64,000 nt of DNA, from contig CANPZI010000001.1 of NCBI GenBank assembly GCA_947588995.1, forward strand, positions 124,001 through 188,000, in the 5' to 3' direction. The number at the start of each line of letters is the position of its first letter. Within the stretch, counting starts at the first letter, position 1. The position numbers were made by a program, and so were the translations under genes. Below are positions 33,768-41,699 of this stretch, in pieces. The notes under the pieces are model-generated. The model did no database searches. It saw only the letters and a list, made by a program, of their open reading frames with translations, and had not been told where the DNA came from. Source of the DNA: an uncultured Lachnospiraceae bacterium (GTDB taxonomy: Bacteria; Bacillota; Clostridia; Lachnospirales; Lachnospiraceae).

Positions 33768-35038
33768 CAGCGCCTCGTCTTGCCCGGCAGACCGTTCAGA
33801 ATCTGCAGCAGTCCGTCAAACGCTACATCGACACAAAACTCCCGTTTCCACAGCTCTCTGCTCCTATTCCGCACATCACCGGACTCCTTTCCGTCAAAAG
33901 ACAGAACGCGCTCAATCGCCGCGGCGACATCGCCGCCGCTCGGATCCGCCGGCAGCAGGACGCCGTTTCCCTGTATCATCTCCGTGATCCCTCCCACATC
34001 CGTCCCGATCACGGGGATGCCCTGCGCCATGGCCTCCTGGACAGACACCGGACTCCCGCCTTCCGTGGAAGAAGTGGTGATAAAACAATCCACCGGATTG
34101 TCCGCGTAATACTGTGTCACTTTATCGTTGTCCATATATCCGCTGAACGTATAGCTGATGTTGTCTTTCTGTCCCAGCTTTTCTTCGGCGTAGGCCTGCA
34201 GACGTTCCCTCTCGCTTCCGTCCCCGATGTGGAGCCAGTGAATCTTTCTCTCATCGATCAGGGCCAGCCCGTCAATAATCAGCGAAATCCTTTTGAGCGG
34301 AACCATATTGGAGCAGCTGACCAGTTCTGCTGTATCGCGCGCTCCCCATTCAGGATGCGGCCGCACATCCTCCGTCCCTACCCTGCACACATACAGGCTT
34401 GTCCGATCTATATTCTGCCGGGTATAAGCTTCATAGTATCTGCGGGCATAATGACAGGCGAAGAGAATCGCCTGTAGTCCCGCCTCCATCTGATGCCGGA
34501 AAGGCTGCCTGTTTCCCGGAGCTCTCTCATGATACAGATCAACGCCATGCGCGCGGGTAACCACCCGGAGATTCGGGCTGCGCCGCGCTTCCCGGACGGC
34601 GCTGTAGCAGTAATACGTGTACCAGTATGAATAATAAATGACTGCCCCGTCCGCATTCAATATTTTGCTGCGCCGTAATTTTCTCTGATCCGACAGCGTC
34701 TGCGCGTAGAACGCTAAGGATTGATAGAAACGCTGCCTGCGGTTCCTCCTCTCCGCGCAGATCTCCCGGATTTCCCGGCGTCCGTCCCTGTCCAGACAGT
34801 AGAGGAGCAGGGCTTTCAATTTATCGGCCACGGACAAGACGGGACTTCCTAAATACAGGTATTTTACATTTTCGGGAAGCCGCGTATATGCACCTTTCTC
34901 ATACTGCGTCTGATCCGCGTGCGACAGAAGAAGCACGTCAAAATGCCGGCTCAGCCGTTTCAGTTCCGGCAGGATAAAGGATATCTCATCCTCCGGCTTA
35001 TAAGGAAAACTATCCGTCGCCAAGATCAGTTTTGTCAT
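33767..35038 (-). CDS. GT4 family glycosyltransferase
   Basis: 423 residues from the ATG at 35038 (a GTG at 35059 is the alternative). GT-B fold: an N-terminal acceptor half opening LILATDSFPY, and a C-terminal half with LVSCSNMVPLKRISLIIDGL, LHIGDGSERERL and STEGGSPVSVQEAMAQGIPV, where the Glu-x7-Glu region binds the nucleotide sugar. Soluble, likely at the inner face. It overlaps the VTC gene by one base and follows the KdsC-like gene by about 40 bases. Its donor could be the product of the nearby CMP- or UDP-sugar pathways, but GT4 enzymes mostly use UDP or GDP sugars. Confidence 0.93.
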   Translation of the reverse strand: MTKLILATDSFPYKPEDEISFILPELKRLSRHFDVLLLSHADQTQYEKGAYTRLPENVKYLYLGSPVLSVADKLKALLLYCLDRDGRREIREICAERRNRRQRFYQSLAFYAQTLSDQRKLRRSKILNADGAVIYYSYWYTYYCYSAVREARRSPNLRVVTRAHGVDLYHERAPGNRQPFRHQMEAGLQAILFACHYARRYYEAYTRQNIDRTSLYVCRVGTEDVRPHPEWGARDTAELVSCSNMVPLKRISLIIDGLALIDERKIHWLHIGDGSERERLQAYAEEKLGQKDNISYTFSGYMDNDKVTQYYADNPVDCFITTSSTEGGSPVSVQEAMAQGIPVIGTDVGGITEMIQGNGVLLPADPSGGDVAAAIERVLSFDGKESGDVRNRSRELWKREFCVDVAFDGLLQILNGLPGKTRR

Positions 35039-35077
35039 ATATCTCTTACCTTTCAGCACTATTCTTCCGCCGTTGCC

Positions 35078-35599
35078 CTATATCCCTATGCCGTAAATTC
35101 GTTTCGTGAGCGTCTCCCACTCGCCGCGTTCACGCAGCATATACTCTATGATATCTCTGACCGCCCCGTGGCCGCCTTTCACATGGGCCACATAATCCGC
35201 CCGTTCTTTCACCTCCGCGCAGGCATCTTCCGGGCAGCCCGCGAAGCCGCACAGCTGCATGGCCGGCAGGTCGTTCAGATCATCGCCGAGATAGCCGATC
35301 TCCTCTCTCGCAATATGTTTCTCCTCCATAAAACGGGTCAGGTAAGCCACTTTATCCTTGCAGTTCTGCACCAGATCATCCACTTTCATCTCCGTCATCC
35401 TGCGCGTGGTCGCCGCACACTCCCTGCCGGTGAGCACCATAACCCTGATGCCCGCCTCCCGCGCCGCAAAGAATCCCGCGGCATCTTTCGTACAGAATTT
35501 TTTCAGCTCGTTGCCATGTTCGTCATAATAGACGCCGGCATCCGTCATAGTGCCGTCCACGTCCACGACCAGATATCTGATCTCGTCCCATCTGCTCAT
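35078..35599 (-). CDS. KdsC-like HAD phosphatase
   Basis: 173 residues, the usual size of KdsC. VVDVDGTMTDAG gives nucleophile Asp13 and Asp15; LTGRE holds the motif II Thr, a Lys follows in the middle, and GYLGDDLNDLPAM (about 102-114) supplies the motif IV aspartates. KdsC removes phosphate from 3-deoxy-ulosonate phosphates such as KDO-8-P, KDN-9-P or Neu5Ac-9-P. In this operon it is accompanied by an aldolase fusion and, nearby, a cytidylyltransferase, so a similar sugar phosphate is the probable substrate. No KdsA or NeuB is in the window. TAGGAGA precedes the ATG. Confidence 0.9.
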   Translation of the reverse strand: MSRWDEIRYLVVDVDGTMTDAGVYYDEHGNELKKFCTKDAAGFFAAREAGIRVMVLTGRECAATTRRMTEMKVDDLVQNCKDKVAYLTRFMEEKHIAREEIGYLGDDLNDLPAMQLCGFAGCPEDACAEVKERADYVAHVKGGHGAVRDIIEYMLRERGEWETLTKRIYGIGI

Positions 35600-35632
35600 C
35601 GTTTCGTCTCCTATCCCTATCCGTTCAGGCTT

Positions 35633-36709
35633 CTATGATCTGTACAGCCAATATTTATAATAGACGCATTTCAGCGCATAGACAAGCGCATTCCAAATTC
35701 TGGCGCAGCCTGTGCCGATCTTTTCCCGTCGGCTCAGTCTCTCCCCGCGCCGGTACAGCCACGCTTTCAGGGAAGACGTGACACCGATATAAAACGGCCC
35801 CGCATCGTGGCTGATCGGGAATCCCCTGAACGGCTCATAGTAGACATCTATGTATTCGGGGACGATTCCCTTGATTTGATCGAACGCGATCTGCCTCATA
35901 TTGCGATCACTCTGCTTCCGCAGAATGATGTGTTCCGTCCCTTCCCGCGCAAACAGGATATTATGTGAGGTCGTCCCCTCAATGGAGGCGAAAGACCTGC
36001 AGTGGCTGAACAGGTAAATCTGCTCTCTGACCGTCAGCCGCTCCGGCGCGATCACCTGATATCCCATCCGCCGGAAAATCATCTCGATCTCTTTTTCACC
36101 CAACTCCTTGCAGGCACTCATCTGCCGTCTGGTCAGATAAATCTTATCATAAGCCTTATAGACAGTCTCCTGGCTTACGCTGGCAGCCGCCCGGTCAAAT
36201 ACAGCCGCATAGCTGTCGGTATAAAAAGTCCCCGGAAAGCCCGCGAGCTCCGGTATAATGACCCGGCCAAAACGCGTCGGCCTGCGTATATCCATAAAAC
36301 GGCGCAAATCAATGCCGAGAATCTGCATAAATTCCCCGTAGGGAGAGGCCTCCCCCAGTTCATTTTCCCGTTGACTTTCCCCGCAGTATACGATTCTGTA
36401 CGGCTCCGTCTCCTGCAGAACATACCACAATCGTGCCGTACAGTCAAAAAGGAAATTGCCCCAGTGTCTCTGCATCCAGCCGATGTAAATGACTGTCTCC
36501 GCAATCTCCTCAACCGTTTCGGTACATTCATAACCGCCTCCCCAAAGAATCAGTTCGCCGCATCGGTAAAGAGATTCTTCCACGAGAACGGCATTGCTGT
36601 CGACGACGCCGCCAAGCCTGCCTTTCGCCGGCAGAATGGTGGCGTTTTCCACCGTCTTTGTGTGCAGTTTTCCTTTTCTGATCAAACCGTTTATCTCATC
36701 AGTCTGCAT
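35633..36709 (-). CDS. GT61 (DUF563)-like glycosyltransferase
   Basis: 358 residues. HWGNFLFDCTARLW, KIYLTRRQMSACKELG-type, and PERLTVREQIYLFSHC followed by SIEGTTSHNILFA correspond to the conserved stretches of DUF563/GT61 proteins, which in bacteria sit in capsule loci and in plants and animals add xylose, GlcNAc or similar sugars. No signal peptide or membrane helix is obvious. AGAGG precedes the ATG. It lies directly after the aldolase fusion gene (12 bases) and before the KdsC-like gene, so it may transfer the sugar those genes help make. The specificity is unknown. Confidence 0.85.
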   Translation of the reverse strand: MQTDEINGLIRKGKLHTKTVENATILPAKGRLGGVVDSNAVLVEESLYRCGELILWGGGYECTETVEEIAETVIYIGWMQRHWGNFLFDCTARLWYVLQETEPYRIVYCGESQRENELGEASPYGEFMQILGIDLRRFMDIRRPTRFGRVIIPELAGFPGTFYTDSYAAVFDRAAASVSQETVYKAYDKIYLTRRQMSACKELGEKEIEMIFRRMGYQVIAPERLTVREQIYLFSHCRSFASIEGTTSHNILFAREGTEHIILRKQSDRNMRQIAFDQIKGIVPEYIDVYYEPFRGFPISHDAGPFYIGVTSSLKAWLYRRGERLSRREKIGTGCARIWNALVYALKCVYYKYWLYRS

Positions 36710-36720
36710 ACCGCCGCCTC

Positions 36721-38292
36721 TCAGTCCGCATACTGCGAGGGTGTCAGGAACGTGATCCTCATCACTTTCCGCAGGTCGTCCACATACTTCCGGATATTGA
36801 TATTTTCCTTTTCTCCTTTCGTGTGCTGACTGGCCATATAAGACGTCACATAGTTATTCTCTCCAACCTTATACCCGTCAAAACCAGCCGTATATACGTC
36901 TGTGATTTTTAATTTCAGCAGCAGCTTCAGCAGCATAATGACACAGTTGTCGCAATTCCCTTTCTCGTCAAATACCAGATCCGCATAATTCAGCGCTTTC
37001 GCGTCACTGCAAACGTCCAGCAGATTGGAAGTGATCAGCAGGCAATACTCCGCCCGTCTGCCGCGCAGCGCACTGTAGCGCATGGCGTTTGAGCAGAATA
37101 CATAGTCCTGCGCATACTCGTCCGAAGCGAAATTGGCACTGATAATCACCGGCGACTCTTCCCGGATAAACCGCTTTATCTTCTCCCGCTCTCTCACGAT
37201 GCTGGAGCCGGGAGCCAGAATAAGACATTTCCTGCCCTCCAGACAGGCGGAAAGTTCCCGCAGCGTCTGCGCATCGTCGATGGCCCTGTTCTGAAAATCC
37301 TGGTACAGCTCCTCGATGTAAGCCTCGTCATACGCCGTCTTTTTATCCCTGGCTATGCTTCCCAGGATCTGATTGATCTGTTTCGCGCGCAGCCTGCCCT
37401 TATCCAGCAGGAACTCGGCATAATTGCGGTGCAGATTGTACTTGGCGGATATCGCGTAGGCGGTGCTGTATCCCCAGGGCTCAATCTGTTTCAGCCGCTC
37501 GATATGGTCGTCAATCCCGTCGAGTACCGGATTCACATCATAGTGCCCGGACTGACGCTTATTCATATAATCCATGATCAGCTCCATGCACAGATTCCCC
37601 GGCGAACGTCCCATGCCCAGCATGGAGGCGTCAATCACACATTCTCTGCCGCTGGCTTTCATACCGATAAAATCCTGCGCCAGCGAGTAGGACAAAGCCA
37701 GATTCTCATGCAGATGCAGCCCGATGACGATATCTTTATCCAGATTGTGTTCCACCAGCGAATAGATGCGCTGCAGATCCTCTTTCATCATAGAGCCGAA
37801 CGTGTCCACGATGGAGAAGGCGTAGGGTCTGATTTCGTTTACTTTCTCCAGCAGACGCAGAATCATGTCGTCCGAATATCCCATGATGTTGATCGGGTTG
37901 GCGAATACCTTATATCCCTTTTCCCTGACCCCTCTGATATAGGCAAGGCCCTCATCGATATCGTAGTCGTGGAACGTCACGCGCACCGCGTCTATCGTTC
38001 GGCCGTCATACGGTTCCAGCTTATCCAGGCTGTACCTGTTGTGCAGCGACATCGCGGTAAATCGGGTATTGCCGCGGTTTTCAGGAAGAATCCGCGCAAT
38101 TTCCGCGCAGTTATTGAACAGAGATTTCTCAGGGGAATATGCGCAGTCGCGCAAAAATCCCACCTCGACATAGTCCACCCCGGACGCAACCAGTTTGGAC
38201 AATATCTCTCTGATGGTATATTCCCCGAAGTTCCAGTCATTGATGTATCCGCCGTCCCGCAGGGTACAGTCTAACAGCTTAATATTTAACAT
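36721..38292 (-). CDS. DRE-TIM aldolase fused to an unknown C-terminal domain
   Basis: 523 residues from the ATG at 38292, with AGGGTGG upstream; an open frame to 38514 crosses the probable promoter. Residues 1 to about 330 are an HMGL-like (DRE-TIM) barrel: DCTLRDGG at 8-15 and GLHLHEN with His193 and His195 bind the metal, as in 4-hydroxy-2-oxovalerate aldolases. Residues from about 350 form a Rossmann-like domain with CLILAPGSS, ISANF, FCSN and YTAGFDGY, which recalls DUF115 or sialyltransferase-42 folds. It begins an operon with GT61 and a KdsC-like phosphatase. A pyruvate-dependent aldol reaction making a ulosonate is an inviting guess; it is not shown. Confidence 0.8.
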   Translation of the reverse strand: MLNIKLLDCTLRDGGYINDWNFGEYTIREILSKLVASGVDYVEVGFLRDCAYSPEKSLFNNCAEIARILPENRGNTRFTAMSLHNRYSLDKLEPYDGRTIDAVRVTFHDYDIDEGLAYIRGVREKGYKVFANPINIMGYSDDMILRLLEKVNEIRPYAFSIVDTFGSMMKEDLQRIYSLVEHNLDKDIVIGLHLHENLALSYSLAQDFIGMKASGRECVIDASMLGMGRSPGNLCMELIMDYMNKRQSGHYDVNPVLDGIDDHIERLKQIEPWGYSTAYAISAKYNLHRNYAEFLLDKGRLRAKQINQILGSIARDKKTAYDEAYIEELYQDFQNRAIDDAQTLRELSACLEGRKCLILAPGSSIVREREKIKRFIREESPVIISANFASDEYAQDYVFCSNAMRYSALRGRRAEYCLLITSNLLDVCSDAKALNYADLVFDEKGNCDNCVIMLLKLLLKLKITDVYTAGFDGYKVGENNYVTSYMASQHTKGEKENINIRKYVDDLRKVMRITFLTPSQYAD

Positions 38293-38358
38293 AATCCACC
38301 CTGTCCTTACACTGCCCGCCGTTTCTTTCGCAGCACAGTGACTTACCATATCACGATT

Positions 38359-38367
38359 ATTGTAGCA
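38359..38367 (-). promoter_or_regulatory. Candidate extended -10 of the aldolase operon
   Basis: On the minus strand TGCTACAAT (38359-38367) is an extended -10 about 65 bases before the ATG. A TTGACA is present at 38373-38378 but is too close to serve as its -35. Confidence 0.4.
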
Positions 38368-38396
38368 TATTCTGTCAAATAGCACTACCGTCTCTG

Positions 38397-41000
38397 TCAC
38401 AACAGAGCCCGAACCACCCGAATCAGCAGAAAGAGAACCGGTATCACATAAAAAATCAACAGCAAAAGCACCAGCAGCGCCCGATCCAAAGCCAGCAAAA
38501 TCCGTTCCGGCCACCGCCGGTCTTCCCTAAAGTGAAACTTCCCGCCAACCGCCGTCAGAAGTACGCCTAACAGCGACACAATCATCCCCGGCACCAATCC
38601 CCGCGGCGCAAAGGACAGCGTAATTTCATTGACGCCCTGCTCCAGCGGAACGGCGATAAGATAGTCGGCAAACTCTCCGATTGGCACTGCGCGTCCGTTG
38701 ACCACCGCACGCCAACCCGGATCATGGTAGAGCGGCACCAAAAGATACTCCGCCTGTTCCGCACCTGCCAGCGATATGTGCAGCGAATTGCCCTGTCTCG
38801 TTATCCTGTAATCGTCACAGTACGCAGGCGTATTCTCTGAGAAACGCTGCAGCGGCATCACGGCGCACAGAATGCGGTTGATCGGCACATTCGCCTGGAC
38901 CTGTATCTGAAGCGCCGCATTTTCATAGGTCCCCAATTCCAGGATGCCATTCATCCAGCCGCCCAATGCCGGCGATTCACAGACCCGCTCCTCACCGGTA
39001 TCCATATTCCTGACAGTGACACGCTCAAACTGTGCCGCCTGTTCCGAGTATAGGTACAGCACGCTTTGATCGTCAACCGTCAGGCTGATCTCCTCTCCCC
39101 CCCCCTGTGCCTCACTGATTTCCAAAAGCGCGCCGTCGCCGAGGACACTCTCCGCCAAGCGGTTCTGATAGTCGAACGGCGACTCTCCCTCTGCGGCCTT
39201 GCCCGGCAGTTTGCCCTTGACGCGAATTCCCTCTCCGTAGCGATACAGATTCTTGTAAATACTGTAATCGCCATATGTCTTTTCATAGCCGTACAGCGTC
39301 TCATCAACCGCTTTGCCGCTGATCACCTCATCAACCCCCAGCAATGCGTCGGTGAACAGTGTGCCGCCATAATCGCTCATCCGATAGCCGGTCTGAGCAT
39401 ACCCCATCTCCCACAGTCTTTCCTCCTGTCTCTGGCTGTTTGCCACCAGATAGTTGGAGGCGGAGCAACAGGTCACAATCAAGGGGTAATTATGACACAG
39501 CAATGCGTCAAGACTTTTCATACGAATCAGCGGATCATCGCTGCCATCATAATCCGCCGCCGCCTCATTTCCCATAGTGACGTAGCTGTCATCCACACTT
39601 CCCACAGTGATCACGATATTTAACGCCAAAGTAATCACCGAATACGCCGCGACAATCACCGCCAAAATATCGTATCGGTGCCGCCCGACCCGCAGCATCC
39701 CCATACCAAAAATCACACTGAACACAACCAGCAGAATAATGCTGAACGCGGATACTCCGTCCTTATATACCGAATCCGCGTCGCTTTTCAACAGCAGGTA
39801 TTGACCCGTCATAAGGGCAATATACGCCGCAAAACTGATCCAGCCCGCAAAATTTGAGCGCAGACCGGCACGGGCAGGAACACCCTCAGCCATCACTGCT
39901 CTCTGATTCCCGGCATACGCACCGGCGATGATAATCCAAAACGCAAGCATATACGAAAAACGCATCGTGTATCCCTGATAAGGTCCCGCATGCCAAAGAA
40001 TATTGGTGCTTTCCAGCACAATCGGCGCGGCAAGCAGCGCGATGACAATCGTTAAAAATGCCACATCTTTCCCTTTGCGTTTCCGGCACGCATACCAGAC
40101 AAAGAGCGAGAGAGGAATCCCCAGGTTGAGCAGTTTCATCCACTTTGCCGTATGCAGAATCCAGACGGAGTTCCAAATCTCCACCATGCTCATGCGCAGA
40201 TCGGCTCTCGCGGAGCCCGCAATCTGCAGACACGCCGGTATCCATATCCATGAAGCCATCATCATGGCAAGAATGGTTGAACCAAGCAGTTTCGGCAGCC
40301 GTCTTCCATAACGCTCCCTGTCAAACAACGGCAGAATAACCGTCAGCCAGAGCAGCATCAGAAGCACCAGATACGTGTGCTGGAAATTCATCATCAAAGT
40401 GACTGTCAGTATCACGGTGTACGGCATCCTTCTGTTTTCGTCCATCAGAAGAAAATATCCGTAGATAACAAGCGGAAAGATAAACGAAAGATCGAGCCAC
40501 ATCACCGCATTATAATATTGGAGATTAAAAACCGAAAACACATACAGAAGCGTCAGCGCCAGACACATCGGCGCGGAGAGACGCTGAAACCACTTTTTCA
40601 GAACAAATCTCATACTATAGCCGATGGCAAGCAGTTTGATCCACACATAGACCGACATGGATTTCTCTATCGCCGAGCGCCTGACGAAGAAAAAGAAAAG
40701 ATTAAACGGACTGATCAACCCGAAATGCAGGTCCGCGCCGGCCATGTTATTGCCCAGGCCCGTATACCAGTCGAACCAGAAGCTCTTCCTGCCATGCAGT
40801 ACATCCCACAGATGTGTATACGCCGGAACATACTGCGCCGCCATATCGTTAAAGTCAAAAAGGGTTGTCCCAAAAGGCCAGATTTCTCTGGCAGCGCAGG
40901 TGATGCCCCATATAACGGTGATAAAAGCAGTTAAAACGGCGCACTCCATGAGCGCATCTTTTTTTTTCGTCTGCACAGAAAGCTGAGCAAGATCATTCAT
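38397..41000 (-). CDS. YfhO-family GT-C-like membrane protein
   Basis: 867 residues, the usual YfhO size. After helix 1 comes FDFNDMAAQYVPAY, then FWFDWYTGLGNNM and PFNLFFFFV, the family's opening pattern. About a dozen membrane helices follow, then a long soluble region, and a C-terminal beta domain with LVPLYHDPGWRAVVNG and a last helix. B. subtilis YfhO acts in lipoteichoic acid glycosylation, so a role in moving a sugar from a polyprenyl carrier to a surface polymer is likely. It ends the amidino-sugar operon, 18 bases after the cytidylyltransferase gene. AAGGGA precedes the ATG. It carries an A9 tract at codons 12-14 and a G9 tract in the soluble part. Confidence 0.88.
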   Translation of the reverse strand: MNDLAQLSVQTKKKDALMECAVLTAFITVIWGITCAAREIWPFGTTLFDFNDMAAQYVPAYTHLWDVLHGRKSFWFDWYTGLGNNMAGADLHFGLISPFNLFFFFVRRSAIEKSMSVYVWIKLLAIGYSMRFVLKKWFQRLSAPMCLALTLLYVFSVFNLQYYNAVMWLDLSFIFPLVIYGYFLLMDENRRMPYTVILTVTLMMNFQHTYLVLLMLLWLTVILPLFDRERYGRRLPKLLGSTILAMMMASWIWIPACLQIAGSARADLRMSMVEIWNSVWILHTAKWMKLLNLGIPLSLFVWYACRKRKGKDVAFLTIVIALLAAPIVLESTNILWHAGPYQGYTMRFSYMLAFWIIIAGAYAGNQRAVMAEGVPARAGLRSNFAGWISFAAYIALMTGQYLLLKSDADSVYKDGVSAFSIILLVVFSVIFGMGMLRVGRHRYDILAVIVAAYSVITLALNIVITVGSVDDSYVTMGNEAAADYDGSDDPLIRMKSLDALLCHNYPLIVTCCSASNYLVANSQRQEERLWEMGYAQTGYRMSDYGGTLFTDALLGVDEVISGKAVDETLYGYEKTYGDYSIYKNLYRYGEGIRVKGKLPGKAAEGESPFDYQNRLAESVLGDGALLEISEAQGGGEEISLTVDDQSVLYLYSEQAAQFERVTVRNMDTGEERVCESPALGGWMNGILELGTYENAALQIQVQANVPINRILCAVMPLQRFSENTPAYCDDYRITRQGNSLHISLAGAEQAEYLLVPLYHDPGWRAVVNGRAVPIGEFADYLIAVPLEQGVNEITLSFAPRGLVPGMIVSLLGVLLTAVGGKFHFREDRRWPERILLALDRALLVLLLLIFYVIPVLFLLIRVVRALL
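39097..39105 (-). repeat. Homopolymer G9 tract in the YfhO-like gene
   Basis: Nine C on the plus strand encode Gly-Gly-Gly in the soluble part of the YfhO-like protein, near residue 633. One-base slippage would remove the C-terminal quarter. Confidence 0.9.
40959..40967 (-). repeat. Homopolymer A9 tract near the start of the YfhO-like gene
   Basis: Nine T on the plus strand encode three Lys at residues 12-14. A shift here would abolish the protein almost completely, or allow transcriptional slippage. Confidence 0.85.
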
Positions 41001-41018
41001 TGTCCATTCCCTTTATCT

Positions 41019-41699
41019 CTAAATTGTCGGTTTCGGATCTTTCATGGCATACAGCGCTTTCGCCATCTCATAGTCGTACCAGTCGTCGATATCCGCGGCC
41101 TCCCGTTTATTGACGACAAGCTGATAATATTTCGGTCCATAATTATAGTGCCATTCCCTCACCTTATCTTTCGGCGCAAGATCTATGCCGTTGGTAAAAT
41201 GGTACAGCATAGGCAGCTGTTCGGAATTCTTGTGCTCCAGTCCCATCTTGAAATTCAGCGGGCCGTTGTCGTCCATCAGATAAGTCTGATAGGGCGATAC
41301 CGTAATCAGAGAGTCATATCCTTCTTTCAGCTTTTCAAAATATATGTTGATGGCTTTTTCGTACAGATAAGGCTCCACGCAGGGAGACGTCGCGCAGGCG
41401 TACAACAGATGATCGCCCTCTATGGTATCGCACAGATACTCCAAAAACATGCCGAAAGGCACCGATTCATCCGCATACTGTTTCGGCCTCTTGACTGCCT
41501 TGACGCCGCACTTTTCCCCGATGGCCAGCATCTCGTCGGAGTCGGAAGATACCAAGATCTCGTGCAGGCCTTTCACCTGCTTGAGCTGCTCTATCTTGTG
41601 CTGCAGCAGATTGGAATTGCCGAACGGCAGAATATTCTTATTCGGCAGCCTCGTGCTGTTTCCCTTGACCGGTATGACCGCTGTGATTTTGTCACTCAT
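41019..41699 (-). CDS. CMP-sugar synthetase, NeuA-like (acylneuraminate cytidylyltransferase family)
   Basis: 226 residues from the ATG at 41699 with GGAGGG upstream. TAVIPVKGNSTRLPNKN (about 6-22) is the CTP-binding start, with the Arg and Lys of the P-loop-like motif. ILVSSDSDEML and YACATSPCVEP carry further conserved residues, and a late DIDDWYDYEMA supplies metal-binding Asp. These enzymes activate ulosonic sugars (Neu5Ac, KDO, KDN, pseudaminic or legionaminic acid) with CTP. Its ATG overlaps the stop of the upstream gene (ATGA). Together with the KdsC-like phosphatase it implies a CMP-linked sugar. The exact sugar cannot be deduced. Confidence 0.9.
   Translation of the reverse strand: MSDKITAVIPVKGNSTRLPNKNILPFGNSNLLQHKIEQLKQVKGLHEILVSSDSDEMLAIGEKCGVKAVKRPKQYADESVPFGMFLEYLCDTIEGDHLLYACATSPCVEPYLYEKAINIYFEKLKEGYDSLITVSPYQTYLMDDNGPLNFKMGLEHKNSEQLPMLYHFTNGIDLAPKDKVREWHYNYGPKYYQLVVNKREAADIDDWYDYEMAKALYAMKDPKPTI

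Noticed and set aside
35078-41699. KDO pathway of lipopolysaccharide
   Set aside because: KdsC-like and cytidylyltransferase genes exist, but no KdsA, KdsD or lipid A genes are present, and the aldolase fusion points to another route.
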